Part shown: positions 25,542-34,714 of the stretch, in pieces | Layout of the letters: each line of letters begins with the position of its first letter | Position numbering within the stretch: the stretch's first letter is position 1 | Assembly: GCA_050954785.1 (NCBI GenBank) | Contig: JBPBQO010000059.1 | Coordinates: forward strand, 1-57,182 | Length of the DNA stretch: 57,182 bases | Direction of reading: 5' to 3' | Origin: Lichenicola sp050954785 | GTDB lineage: Bacteria > Pseudomonadota > Alphaproteobacteria > Acetobacterales > Acetobacteraceae | Notes under the pieces: model-generated | Seen by the model: only the letters and a program-made list of their open reading frames with translations | What the model was told of the DNA's origin: nothing | Database searches by the model: none | Program-made: the position numbers and the translations under genes

Positions 25542-26204
25542 TTAGTAATCTAGCGAGCCTGTTCGTGATTTTAAGAGGGCGGTCTTTGCCCAACTTGCAT
25601 CCCGCCCCAGTGCCAGCAAGGCCAGTACCTGGCTGGGCTGGCGCATGATGGACCTTAACAGGTTAACAATCTGTAGCTTCCCGTCCGGCTGCAGTGCGAT
25701 GCAGGCAGCCGGCGGGAGCGTACGTTCGGCGGGATCGCAGACCGCGCGCAGCACGGCGAATGGTATGCCGGCCGCTTCGGCTGCGAGTGCCACCGGGCCA
25801 CTTTCCATGTCGAGCGACCGGCAACCGGTCCGGGCGAGCAGGTCCGCCTTGTCTGCGCGGCTGGCGACAAGCACGTCGCTATGCAGCAGCGTGCCGGCAG
25901 ATCCAGGTCCGAGCAGGGAGCGTAGCAATGGGTCGGTTGCCAGGCGTTTCCCGTCCACCAGCACCGAGTCGGGCACCAGCAGGTCGCCGGGACGCAAGGC
26001 TGGGTCGAGGCCCGCGGCCAGCCCGAAGCTGAGCAGGCGGGTGGCTCCCTGCGCCACCAGTCCGCGCACTGCCCGGTCGGCACCGGCGCGGGTGGCGCCG
26101 CTGATGCCGATGAGTGCGTCGGGGCACAGCCGCCGGGCCAGTTTCGCTTCGGCGTTCAACCCGACGACGATGCCGAGCCCGGGCAACCGGCGGAGTCCGG
26201 TCAT
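25542..26204 (-). CDS. hpnG: Hopanoid-associated nucleoside phosphorylase-like protein
   Basis: 220 aa. HpnG acts on adenosylhopane, removing adenine to give ribosylhopane-phosphate on the way to bacteriohopanetetrol. The N-terminal IVVGLNAEAKLARRL, FGLAAGLDPALRPGDLLVP and SLDMESGPVALAA segments are the purine/uridine phosphorylase fold with the conserved Met-Glu that contacts the ribose. It follows shc with five bases between stop and start. hpnH, which makes the substrate, is not in the window. Confidence 0.9.
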   Translation of the reverse strand: MTGLRRLPGLGIVVGLNAEAKLARRLCPDALIGISGATRAGADRAVRGLVAQGATRLLSFGLAAGLDPALRPGDLLVPDSVLVDGKRLATDPLLRSLLGPGSAGTLLHSDVLVASRADKADLLARTGCRSLDMESGPVALAAEAAGIPFAVLRAVCDPAERTLPPAACIALQPDGKLQIVNLLRSIMRQPSQVLALLALGRDASWAKTALLKSRTGSLDY

Positions 26205-26209
26205 CGGGA

Positions 26210-28201
26210 CTAGAACCCGTGGGAGACGCGGCTGCTGTTGCTGCGGCCGAGATTGCGATAGCGCGACAGCGCCATCAGCGGGAAGAACATCCGGTAGCCG
26301 TGGTAGCGCAGGTAGAACACGCGCGGGAAACCGACCGCGTTATAGGGCTGCTCCTGCCACTCGCCGTCCGCCTCCTGGGTCGCGGTCAGCATCGCGATGC
26401 CACGTGCCACGGCCGGATGGTCGCGCCGCTCCGCCGCCATCAGCCCGAGCAACGCCCAGCCGGTCTGGGACGGCAGGCTGGTGTGATACCGGCCGGGCTC
26501 CGCACCCTCGAACGTCGCGCAATCCTCGCCCCAGCCGCCGTCGGGCTGCTGGATCGACACCAGCCAGTTCACCGCCCGGACCACCATTTGATCGGCCGGC
26601 GGCACGCCCACCGCGTTCAGGGCGCACAGCACCGACCAGGTGCCGTAGATGTAGTTGGTGCCCCAGCGGCCGAACCAGCTTCCGTCCTGCTCCTGCTCGC
26701 GCCGCAGATAGGCGATGCCGCGATCGATCACCGGGCGGTCCTCGGCATGGCCGAGCTGGGCCAGGAACGAGAGGCAGCGCGCGGTCACGTCGGCGGTCGG
26801 CGGGTCCAGCAGCGCACCGTGGTCGGAGAACGGGATGTGGTTGAGGATCTCGGTGTTGTTGTCGATGTCGAACGCCCCCCAGCCGCCGTTCGTGCTCTGC
26901 ATGCCGATGATCCAGCGACGCGCGCGCACCAGCGCCTCGATGTTGCCGTCCGCATCGTGGCGGTGCAGCAGCATGCCGACGACGGCGGTATCGTCCACGT
27001 CCGGGTAGAAGGCATTGTTGTACTGGAACGCCCAGCCGCCCGGGTCGAGCGTCGGGTTGCGGATCGCCCAGTCGCCCTTCACGTCGAGCACCTGTCGCTC
27101 GCGCAGCCAGGCCGACGCCGCATCCAGGGCTGCCGGAACGGGCGGGACCCCATCCTCGGGAGGCCCGTTCATGTCCGCTTCCGCCATGGCATGGCCGGCC
27201 AGGCTGGTGTCCCAGATCGGCGAGACGCAGGGCTGGCAATAGGTCTCGTCGCCCTGGTCGACCAGCAGCCGGCGGATCGCTTCCCAGGCCACGGCCACGT
27301 CCGGATGATCCGCCGGCACGTCGAGTGCGTCGTACATCATCACGGTGTTGGCCATGGCCGGATAGATCGCTCCGAGCCCGTCGAGGCCGTTCAGCCGTGT
27401 CTCGATGAAGCCGCGTGCAACCTTGATCGCGTGGTTGCGGATCGTGGCGGGCATCCGCCGGTCGAGCGGGCGGATCAGGGTGTCGATGGCCTTGAACACC
27501 GGTCCCCAGGCCGAGCGATACGGCCCGCGTATCCAGTCGCGCACCTGGGAAGGAGGCACCCGGAACAGCTCCTGCACCCGGACCCCGCGCGGATTCCGTG
27601 CACGCGGGTGCAGCGCGCCCAGCACCAGCATCGGTGTCACCACGGTGCGGGACCAGTAGGACATGTTCCAGATATTGAAGAAGAACCATTTCGGCAGAAG
27701 CATGATCTCGACCGGCATGCAGGGCACGCCGCGCCACGGCACCTCGCCGAACAAGGCGAGCTGGAACCGGGTGAAGACGTTGGTGCGCTCGGCGCCGCCC
27801 GCCGCCAGGATCGCCTCGCGGGCCCGGACCATGTGCGGTGCGTCCGGATCGTCGCCCAGCATCTTCAGCGCGAAATAGGCTTTCACGCTGGCGGACAGAT
27901 CGAACCGTCCCTCGTAATAGAGCGGCCAGCCGCCATGCGTGCCCTGGATACGCCGCAGATACACGCCGATCCGTGCCTCGACGGCAGGATCGATCCGGTC
28001 GAGATAATGTTCGAGCAGCAGGTATTCGGCCGGGATCGTGGCATCGGCCTCGAGATCGAACAGCCAGTGCCCGTCGGGCTGCTGCCGGCGACCCAGCGCG
28101 GACCGGCCACGGTCGATCGCCTGGCTCAGCACCGCATCGGACAATTCGGCCGCTTCGTCGAAGACGACGGCCTCTCGCTCTTGCACGGTGCCTAGCACCA
28201 T
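26210..28201 (-). CDS. shc: Squalene-hopene cyclase
   Basis: 663 aa from the ATG at 28201, the first Met after the hpnE coding frame. The enzyme cyclises squalene to hopene or hopanol at the membrane. The catalytic motif DVDDTAV is at 401-407, with the protonating Asp at 403. Repeated QW motifs are visible, e.g. QRPDG-like QQPDGHW near 41-46, QSTNGGWGAFD, QEQDGSWFGRWG and QQPDGGWGED. The C-terminal YLRYHGYRMFFPLMALSRY block matches the family. There is no clear ribosome site for this ATG, and an upstream in-frame GTG at about 28235 is an alternative. Placed between hpnE and hpnG as in the standard hpn operon. Confidence 0.95.
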   Translation of the reverse strand: MVLGTVQEREAVVFDEAAELSDAVLSQAIDRGRSALGRRQQPDGHWLFDLEADATIPAEYLLLEHYLDRIDPAVEARIGVYLRRIQGTHGGWPLYYEGRFDLSASVKAYFALKMLGDDPDAPHMVRAREAILAAGGAERTNVFTRFQLALFGEVPWRGVPCMPVEIMLLPKWFFFNIWNMSYWSRTVVTPMLVLGALHPRARNPRGVRVQELFRVPPSQVRDWIRGPYRSAWGPVFKAIDTLIRPLDRRMPATIRNHAIKVARGFIETRLNGLDGLGAIYPAMANTVMMYDALDVPADHPDVAVAWEAIRRLLVDQGDETYCQPCVSPIWDTSLAGHAMAEADMNGPPEDGVPPVPAALDAASAWLRERQVLDVKGDWAIRNPTLDPGGWAFQYNNAFYPDVDDTAVVGMLLHRHDADGNIEALVRARRWIIGMQSTNGGWGAFDIDNNTEILNHIPFSDHGALLDPPTADVTARCLSFLAQLGHAEDRPVIDRGIAYLRREQEQDGSWFGRWGTNYIYGTWSVLCALNAVGVPPADQMVVRAVNWLVSIQQPDGGWGEDCATFEGAEPGRYHTSLPSQTGWALLGLMAAERRDHPAVARGIAMLTATQEADGEWQEQPYNAVGFPRVFYLRYHGYRMFFPLMALSRYRNLGRSNSSRVSHGF

Positions 28202-28266
28202 GACCGCTTCGGCCTGCGTGTAGCCGGGGCGCACGGATGAGGTTGGATCATCGGTATCCGCTCGGG

Positions 28267-29574
28267 TCAGTGGCGGCCGGCAACCGGGGTCAACGCCCTG
28301 GCCGCGACCAAGCCGGACCTCATTGCACCTTCGATCGTGGCGGGCAAGCCTGTCGCGGTCCAGTCGCCGGCCAGCATGAGGTTCGGCACGCTGGTGCGGC
28401 AGCCTGGCCGCAACCGCTCCTGTGCCGGAGTCGCCGCGAACGTGGCGCGCTTCTCGCGCACCACGCGGTAGAGCGGCGGCGCTTCGGGGAGGGTCGTGCC
28501 GGGCTTCAAGTGGGGCGAAACCACCGCACGTACCTCGCGCCAGATCGAGAGTGCGAGTGATTCCGGTGTGCGGTCGGCCAGATGGTTGGCGGCACTGACC
28601 GTCACCGACAAGATGCCCGGCTTGACGAATACCCATTCCGCCAGGCCGCCGACCACGCCGGCGAAGCGGGCGCGGGCGAGGTCGCCGGTCACCTGGTCCA
28701 GCACGTCCGCCCGATAATGCAGGTTGAGGATGCTTTCGAACTGGTCCGGCGCGGTCAGGTCCGGCAACACGCCGGCGGTGAGGTCACGGACCGATTGCGC
28801 AGGCACGGCCAGGATCATCTGGTCGCCTGGTCCCAGATCGACCTGTCCTTCGGGCAGCAGCATGGTGCCGACCCGTCCATGCACCAGCCCCAGGCCCGCA
28901 ACGCGGCAGCCGGTGCGGATCGTCACGCCGAGGCTGCGCAGCCGCACCAGCGCCGGATCGACCAGGCTTTCGGACAGGCCTTCGGCCGGGAACCACGGTA
29001 TGCAGGCGGCACCACCCTTGGCCATGCTCTCGCGCATGACCGCACCCATCAGCGCCGCGCTGGCGATTTCGGGCCGGGTGTTCAACACCGAAACGGCAAG
29101 CGGTATCATCAGCCGGTCGGCGAGGGCGCCTGGTTCCAAGCAGTCGGCGATGGTCCGGTTGGGCCCGGCCCGCATCAGCCTGAGCAGGCCGACCAGCTCG
29201 CCCAGGCGCATGCCCGGAACCCGCCCGTGCTTCGAGAATACCCACCACGGGATTCGGCCCGGCGACAGGCGTACGGTCCAATCGAGTCCGGCCGCGAGAT
29301 CGTGGAACGGGAAGATCGGCGCTCCGGGCCCGACCAGCGTGTTCCTGGCGCCGATGCGGTCGAGATAGGCGAAGACCGTCTCGTTGGCCGACAGCAGTAG
29401 ATGGTTGCCGTTGTCCAGGCGGCAGCCCAGCAGCTTGTCGTCATAGGACCGCGCCCGTCCGCCGCAGGCCGGTCCGCCCTCGTAGATCGCGACCCGGCGT
29501 CCGGCTTCCGCCAGTTCCAGCGCCGCACTCAGGGCCGCCAGTCCGCCGCCGACGATATGGACCGTGCCGGCCAA
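28267..29574 (-). CDS. hpnE: Hydroxysqualene dehydroxylase / squalene-forming flavoenzyme HpnE
   Basis: 435 aa if started at the TTG at 29574, which overlaps the hpnD stop; no ATG or GTG fits. The frame runs on upstream inside hpnD but only as a shadow. HpnE converts hydroxysqualene to squalene. The N-terminal FAD loop is VHIVGGGLAALSAALELAEAG, continuing EGGPACGGRARSY. A C-terminal LMLAGDWTATGLPATIEGA block is the second FAD contact of amine-oxidase-like enzymes. Translation is probably coupled to hpnD through the overlap. Confidence 0.9.
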   Translation of the reverse strand: MAGTVHIVGGGLAALSAALELAEAGRRVAIYEGGPACGGRARSYDDKLLGCRLDNGNHLLLSANETVFAYLDRIGARNTLVGPGAPIFPFHDLAAGLDWTVRLSPGRIPWWVFSKHGRVPGMRLGELVGLLRLMRAGPNRTIADCLEPGALADRLMIPLAVSVLNTRPEIASAALMGAVMRESMAKGGAACIPWFPAEGLSESLVDPALVRLRSLGVTIRTGCRVAGLGLVHGRVGTMLLPEGQVDLGPGDQMILAVPAQSVRDLTAGVLPDLTAPDQFESILNLHYRADVLDQVTGDLARARFAGVVGGLAEWVFVKPGILSVTVSAANHLADRTPESLALSIWREVRAVVSPHLKPGTTLPEAPPLYRVVREKRATFAATPAQERLRPGCRTSVPNLMLAGDWTATGLPATIEGAMRSGLVAARALTPVAGRH

Positions 29575-29576
29575 GG

Positions 29577-30437
29577 TCAGGCCGGGACCAGGGCGCGCAG
29601 CCCGATCAGCAGCTTGCGCCAGCCCGGCACCGAGAGGCGCCTGGACGGCTCGCGCCAGTCCGCCTTGATCAGCGTCGACAGGATCGCAGCATAGCTCGCC
29701 GCCATCAGCCGTGCCGGACGCATCGCCTTGCGGTCGCACAGCCGCATCGCGGCGCGGGCGGCCACGAAATGCAGCTTCGCCCTCGTCGCCATGATCCGGC
29801 AGGCGACGGGCAGCGCCGGCGAGACCAGGGCTGCTTCCGGATCGAGCGGCACGCCGCATTCGGTGAGCACCTCGCGCGGTAGATAGAGCCGTCCGCGCCC
29901 GGCATCCTCGCCGAGATCGCGCAGGATATTCGTCAGTTGCAGCGCCCGCCCGAGATGGAAGGCAACCCGGTCGGCCTCCGCGGATGCATCGCCGAAAGCC
30001 CGTACCGAGAGCCGTCCGACAGCGGACGCCGCGCGATCGCAATAGAGATCCAGGGTGGAGAGGTCGGGTGCGACGATCACCTCCTCGGCGTCCATCTGCA
30101 TGCCGTCGATGACCGCTGTAAAATCGGTCTCGCGCAGGTCGTAGCGCTCGATCGACGCGGTCAGCACCCGGTCCAGCGGGTCCGTGGCACAGCCCTCGTA
30201 GAGGCCGGCGATGCGGCCCCGCCATTCCTGCAGCCGGGGTAGCTTGGCGTCGAACGGGAGGTCCTCGTCGGCCACGTCGTCGACCAGCCGGCAGAAGGCA
30301 TAGATCGCGAACATCGCGTAGCGGCGATCCGGCGGCAGGACGCTCATGCCGCGCGCGAACGATGTGCCCGAGCGACGCACGATTTGTTCCACGACCTGCA
30401 GGTCGTCCGGCGCGCAGCCCAGCGGTGTCTGGCTCAT
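29577..30437 (-). CDS. hpnD: Presqualene diphosphate synthase
   Basis: 286 aa. It condenses two farnesyl diphosphates to presqualene diphosphate. The first Asp-rich motif is DDVAD at 53-57 (after AIYAFCRLV), the second is in NILRDLGEDAGRGRLYLP. YDLRETDF, YCDRAASAVG and YAAILSTL are typical of the HpnD branch of trans-isoprenyl synthases. It lies 16 bases after hpnC and its stop overlaps the hpnE start. Confidence 0.94.
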   Translation of the reverse strand: MSQTPLGCAPDDLQVVEQIVRRSGTSFARGMSVLPPDRRYAMFAIYAFCRLVDDVADEDLPFDAKLPRLQEWRGRIAGLYEGCATDPLDRVLTASIERYDLRETDFTAVIDGMQMDAEEVIVAPDLSTLDLYCDRAASAVGRLSVRAFGDASAEADRVAFHLGRALQLTNILRDLGEDAGRGRLYLPREVLTECGVPLDPEAALVSPALPVACRIMATRAKLHFVAARAAMRLCDRKAMRPARLMAASYAAILSTLIKADWREPSRRLSVPGWRKLLIGLRALVPA

Positions 30438-30453
30438 GAAATGCGGTCCGGCG

Positions 30454-31356
30454 TCAGAACAGGTGCCGCAGGGTCGCCAGCAGGCTCACCCCGACATCGC
30501 CGCGCGACAGCTTCACCCGCCTGGCCAGCGGGTCCTGCCGCCGCAGCCGGCGCGCCAGCCGATGCGACAACCCGACGATCACCGCCGCCTCCAGGCGCAT
30601 CCGCCGGTCGGCGATCAGGCCGGGCAGGCGTGCAGCCTCCTGGTTGAGCCGGTCGACCTGGTCCAGCGCCTGGTTCAGCACCTGGCGCAGCCCGGTGGTC
30701 AGGCGCTCGCCGCGAACGGACTCCACGGTTTGTCCGGCCTGTGCCAGCCACGATTCCGGCAGGTAGCAGCGCCCGAGCTCGTCCAGGTCGGCCTTGCAGT
30801 CCTGCAGGTGGTTCAGCACCTGCAATGCCGCGCATAGCGCGTCCGAGGGCGCATGGGTGGCGACGCCCTCGCCATGCAGGTCGAGGAGGTACAGCCCGAC
30901 CGGATTGGCGGAATAGCGGCAGTAATCCAGCAGCTCGGCCCAGCTCGCATATCGGCTCTTCACGCAATCCTGCCGGAAAGCGACGATCAGGTCGGTGCCG
31001 CGGGACGGATCGATGCCGGTTTGGGCCAGGCTGGCACGCAGCCCGGCGGCGCTTGCGATCTCGGCCGGGGTAAGATCGGGACCGCTCGCCTGCTGGCCGA
31101 GCAGCACCGCCTGCATCGCATCCAGGCGGGCGATCTTCTGGTCGGCCGGCAGGACGGCATTATCGGCAATATCGTCGATGGCGCGGGCAAAGGCATAATA
31201 GGCGTGCACGTGCGGCCGCAGGGACCGCGCGATCAGCATCGATCCGACCGGGAAGTTCTCGTCCGTCTTGCCCTTGCCGGACGATACGTCGGTCGCCGGT
31301 GCAGGGCCTGGGATCATATCCAGAACCGTATCGAGCCTTTCGGGCATCGCGCTCAT
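30454..31356 (-). CDS. hpnC: Hydroxysqualene synthase
   Basis: 300 aa. It turns presqualene diphosphate into hydroxysqualene in the HpnCDE route. ENFPVGSMLIAR-like opening, AFARAIDDIADNA (first Asp-rich motif) and QDCKADLDELGRCYLPE (second, modified motif as usual for HpnC) identify the family. Its ATG overlaps the hpnB stop (ATGA), so the two are translationally coupled. Confidence 0.93.
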   Translation of the reverse strand: MSAMPERLDTVLDMIPGPAPATDVSSGKGKTDENFPVGSMLIARSLRPHVHAYYAFARAIDDIADNAVLPADQKIARLDAMQAVLLGQQASGPDLTPAEIASAAGLRASLAQTGIDPSRGTDLIVAFRQDCVKSRYASWAELLDYCRYSANPVGLYLLDLHGEGVATHAPSDALCAALQVLNHLQDCKADLDELGRCYLPESWLAQAGQTVESVRGERLTTGLRQVLNQALDQVDRLNQEAARLPGLIADRRMRLEAAVIVGLSHRLARRLRRQDPLARRVKLSRGDVGVSLLATLRHLF

Positions 31357-32510
31357 GCGGCGGTCACGTCCTTGTTGGCGTCACGGTAAGCCCGGCGCTT
31401 CCAGACCACCCCACGGCCACGATGATGGTCGATGGCCGATCCGATGGTCGCCAGGGTGTAGAACAGGGCGATCCCAGGCAGCAACAGCGCCCATGCCGGG
31501 GACAGCCGGAACCGGCGCAGCGTCGGCAGGAACGAGCCGGTCGACAGCAGCCATGCGGCACCCCCGATCCACCGGGCCGCACCGTGGCCGGCGAGCAACG
31601 TCAGCAACGGTGCGATCCAGACCAAACCCATGCCCAGCACGGTGCCGAGTAGCAGCAGCGGCGAGAACCGGAGCTGCACATAGGCGGTGCGCGCCACCAT
31701 CCGCCAGACATCGACCGGTGCGGGATACGGCCGGATCGACTTCGCCAGCATCGAATGGCCGAGCCAGATCGCGCCGCCGCTGCGCTTGACCCGGGTGGCC
31801 AGCGTCACGTCGTCGATCAGCGCACCGCGCAGGCTCTCGATCCCGCCGATCCGGGTGAGGGCGGTGCGGCGGATCAGCACGGTGCCCCCCGCTGCCGCGG
31901 CGGTTTTGGAGCGCGCGTCGTTCACCCGTCCGAACGGATAGAGAAGCTGGAAGAAGAACACGAACGCCGGCACCAGGGCCCGTTCGGCCGGGCTCGTACA
32001 GTTCAGCTCGACCATTTCCGAAACCTGGTCGAGTCGGTCCCGCACTGCCTTGGCGACCAGCGTGGTGACGTGCGGGATGGCATGGGTGATGTCCGCGTCG
32101 CACAGCAGGAAGAAACCTTCCTCGCCGGGATGCAGCCTGCGTGCCTCGGCGACGCCCTGCGCCACCGCCCACAGCTTGCCGCTCCAGCCCGGCGGCCGTG
32201 CGGCCCCGTCCAGCACGGTCAGCCGGTCGGTTCCGAGGCTGCGGGCAACCGCGCCGGTGCCGTCGCTGCTGCCGTCATCGACCAGGACGATCCGGTAGGG
32301 GCCGGGATAGTCCTGTGCCAGCAGCGAGGTCAGGCAGGCGGCGATCGAGTCCGCCTCGTCCCGCGCCGGGATCACCACTGAGACGGATGGCCAGGTATCC
32401 TGGTCGGTGACCGGCACCGGACGCAGGATCGGCCCGGCCTGCCAGAATCGGCCATGCAGCCCGATCAGGCCGAGCCAGACCAGCAGCGTCGCGATTGCCA
32501 GGATCAGCAT
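31353..32510 (-). CDS. hpnB: Hopanoid-associated glycosyltransferase HpnB
   Basis: 385 aa. An N-terminal TM helix (about 3-20), a family 2 GT domain with VSVVIPARDEADSI, VDDGSSDGTG and LLCDADITH (metal site), and a cluster of hydrophobic helices in the C-terminal third (about 265-350). AGGTVLIRRTAL and GALIDDVTLA complete the HpnB pattern. Likely sugar transfer to a hopanoid side chain at the cytoplasmic membrane; its exact role is unsettled. It sits four bases after hpnA and overlaps hpnC. Confidence 0.9.
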   Translation of the reverse strand: MLILAIATLLVWLGLIGLHGRFWQAGPILRPVPVTDQDTWPSVSVVIPARDEADSIAACLTSLLAQDYPGPYRIVLVDDGSSDGTGAVARSLGTDRLTVLDGAARPPGWSGKLWAVAQGVAEARRLHPGEEGFFLLCDADITHAIPHVTTLVAKAVRDRLDQVSEMVELNCTSPAERALVPAFVFFFQLLYPFGRVNDARSKTAAAAGGTVLIRRTALTRIGGIESLRGALIDDVTLATRVKRSGGAIWLGHSMLAKSIRPYPAPVDVWRMVARTAYVQLRFSPLLLLGTVLGMGLVWIAPLLTLLAGHGAARWIGGAAWLLSTGSFLPTLRRFRLSPAWALLLPGIALFYTLATIGSAIDHHRGRGVVWKRRAYRDANKDVTAA

Positions 32511-32514
32511 GGGT

Positions 32515-33507
32515 TCAGATCATGCCTGCCTGGCGGAACCAGTCGACCGCGTCCGCCACGGCCTCGCGGGCCGGTCGTGGCGCGTAGCAAAGCTCGCGCC
32601 GGGCCTTGTCGGACGAGAAGAACATCTTCTTCTTCGACATCGCCAGCATCTCGCGCGTTACCCGGGGCTCGATCCCGAAGCCGCGTGCGAGCGCCTCCGA
32701 TGCGATCGCGACCGGCCACAGCACGCGTTGGCCGAGCTGGATACGCGGCGCTTTGACGCCGGCGACGTCCGACACCAGCGCGAACACATCCTTCAGCGAC
32801 ATGTCCTCGCCGCCGAGGATGTAGCGCTCGCCGACGCGGCCCTTCTCGAATGCCAGCATGTGGCCCTCCGCCACGTCGTCGACATGAACGAGGTTGAGGC
32901 CGGTCTCGACGTAGGCCGGCATCTTGCCCGCCGCCGCATCGCGGATCATCGCGCCGGTCGGAGTCGGCTTGATGTCGCGCGGCCCGATCGGGGTCGACGG
33001 ATTGACGATCACCGCAGGCAGGCCGTGCTCACGCACCAGCGCCAGTACCGCCTGCTCGGCCAGGTATTTGGACCGCTTGTAGACGCCGATGATGGCATGC
33101 TCGTGCACCGGCGTGGTCTCGTCGGCGATGCTGCCGTCGCCGACCAGGCCAAGGGCGGCGACCGAAGAGCAGTACACGATCCGCTCCACCCCGGCGGCTT
33201 GTGCCGCCAGCATCAGCCTCCTGGTGCCTTCGACGTTGGCCTTCATCATCGTGGCCGGGTCGGGCACCCAGAGACGGTAGTCGGCTGCCACGTGGAACAG
33301 CGCGCTGGTACCTTCGAGCGCGCGGGCAAAGCTTTCCGGCTTGCCCAGATCGCCTTCGACCAGCTCGGCGTCGAGCCCGTCGACATTGCGCCGGTCGCTA
33401 CCTTTACGAACCAGCAGGCGCAGGGTGTGGCCACGTACCGCCAATGCGCGAGCGACCGCGGAACCGACGAAACCGGTGGCACCGGTGACCAGGACAGGCA
33501 GGGACAT
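32515..33507 (-). CDS. hpnA: Hopanoid-associated sugar epimerase HpnA
   Basis: 330 aa from the ATG at 33507 (MSLPVLVTGATGFVGSA); the long frame upstream overlaps hpnL in antisense and is not coding. NAD-binding loop TGATGFVG, then CSSVAALG with the catalytic Ser/Thr, the Tyr-x-x-x-Lys in YKRSKYLAEQA, and VNPSTPIGPRDIKPTPTGAM, diagnostic of HpnA. It is the first gene of the hpnABCDE-shc-hpnG operon; the 199-base region up to the divergent hpnL should contain the promoters for both directions, but none is obvious. Confidence 0.93.
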   Translation of the reverse strand: MSLPVLVTGATGFVGSAVARALAVRGHTLRLLVRKGSDRRNVDGLDAELVEGDLGKPESFARALEGTSALFHVAADYRLWVPDPATMMKANVEGTRRLMLAAQAAGVERIVYCSSVAALGLVGDGSIADETTPVHEHAIIGVYKRSKYLAEQAVLALVREHGLPAVIVNPSTPIGPRDIKPTPTGAMIRDAAAGKMPAYVETGLNLVHVDDVAEGHMLAFEKGRVGERYILGGEDMSLKDVFALVSDVAGVKAPRIQLGQRVLWPVAIASEALARGFGIEPRVTREMLAMSKKKMFFSSDKARRELCYAPRPAREAVADAVDWFRQAGMI

Positions 33508-33706
33508 GGGCGGACACGGCTCCGGACAGCAAGGCGAACTGGCGGACAGTTGCCCTGCCAGCGCTGTCCGGTCAAAGGGCCTGCCGTCGCCCCGGCACCG
33601 AAGGCGCGGTTTCTCGTCACCCCGTGATATGGTTGGCGTCGTGTGGCTGGTGTAGACGCACCCTCCGGAGCAATCGTGCCCGGCCTTGAGAAAGGGGCAG
33701 CGCGGC

Positions 33707-34708
33707 TTGAAGACCGTTTCGATCCTGCTGGCGGTAATAGGCCTGGTGCTGATCACCGGCTTCACCGGCTGGCTCGGTGCAGGAGCGGTCCTGAAGGCGG
33801 TCGTTTCGGTCGGTGCCGCCGGTTTCGCCGCCCTGGTGGCAGCCCAGTTGGCCACCGACCTGATCCTGGCGATCGCATGGAGCGTCGCCTGTCCACGCAT
33901 CGGCCTGGGGCGGTTGTTCCGGGCGCGACTGGTGCGCGAGGCGGCCACCACCTGCCTGCCGTTCTCGCAACTGGGCGGCATCCTGATCGCGATGCGCGCT
34001 ACCTGCTTTCCGGCGACTCCGCGCGCCAGGGCCATCGCCTGGCCGGAAGCGTCGGCGGCCAATGTGGTCGACGTGACCACCGAGGTGCTCGGGCAGATCC
34101 TGTTCGTCGTGCTGGGATTGCTGTTCCTGCTGGACCGCCAGCCGGAGAGCAGCTTCGCCGGGCCGGTGGCGATCGGCATGGTGCTGATGGCCGTGGCGAT
34201 GGCGATTTTCATCTGGGCACAGCGCAGTGCGTCGGGCCTGTTCCGGCGCGGCGTTGACCTGCTCGGCAACCAGGTCGCCGGCCAATGGAAGGGCGCGATG
34301 CAAAGCGGCATCGACAGCCTGCAGGAACGGCTGAACCGCTTCTACGAGCACCCGGGGCGGATTGCCGCCGCCTGCCTGATCCATCTGTGCGCCTGGACCG
34401 CCGGTGCCGGCTGGGTGTGGCTTGCCTACCGGCTGCTGGGCGCGCCGATCGGCTTCGGCGAGGCGATGGCGATCGAGGGCGTGGCCAGCGGCGTGCTGTC
34501 GCTGTCGTTCATGGTGCCGGCGGCCCTGGGTGTGCAGGAGATGGCCTACATCACCCTCGGCAGCCTGTTCGGCCTCGACCCGCATCTCTCGTTCGGCCTG
34601 TCGTTGCTGCGCCGGGGCCGGGACCTGGCGATCGGCCTGCCGGTTCTGCTGATGTGGCAGGCGGCCGAGATCAGGCGCCTGCGCAAGCCGGCAAGGATCA
34701 TGGTCTAG
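33707..34708 (+). CDS. hpnL: Hopanoid-associated membrane protein HpnL
   Basis: 333 aa with a TTG start at 33707, preferred because AAAGGGG ends nine bases upstream; another TTG at 33686 would add seven residues. Seven or more hydrophobic helices of the lysylphosphatidylglycerol synthase TM-domain type: LGRLFRARLVREAATTCLPFSQLGG, ASAANVVDVTTEVLGQ (each shown in part) and the SFMVPAALGVQEMAY motif. HpnL is a predicted membrane protein of hopanoid loci, function unproven. Divergent from hpnA and convergent with the 147-aa gene six bases beyond. Confidence 0.85.
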   Translation: MKTVSILLAVIGLVLITGFTGWLGAGAVLKAVVSVGAAGFAALVAAQLATDLILAIAWSVACPRIGLGRLFRARLVREAATTCLPFSQLGGILIAMRATCFPATPRARAIAWPEASAANVVDVTTEVLGQILFVVLGLLFLLDRQPESSFAGPVAIGMVLMAVAMAIFIWAQRSASGLFRRGVDLLGNQVAGQWKGAMQSGIDSLQERLNRFYEHPGRIAAACLIHLCAWTAGAGWVWLAYRLLGAPIGFGEAMAIEGVASGVLSLSFMVPAALGVQEMAYITLGSLFGLDPHLSFGLSLLRRGRDLAIGLPVLLMWQAAEIRRLRKPARIMV

Positions 34709-34714
34709 AAGCGG

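Noticed and set aside
26114..28195. Open plus-strand frame of 693 codons opposite squalene-hopene cyclase
   Set aside because: Antisense shadow of shc; Arg/His/Asp-rich, no signature.
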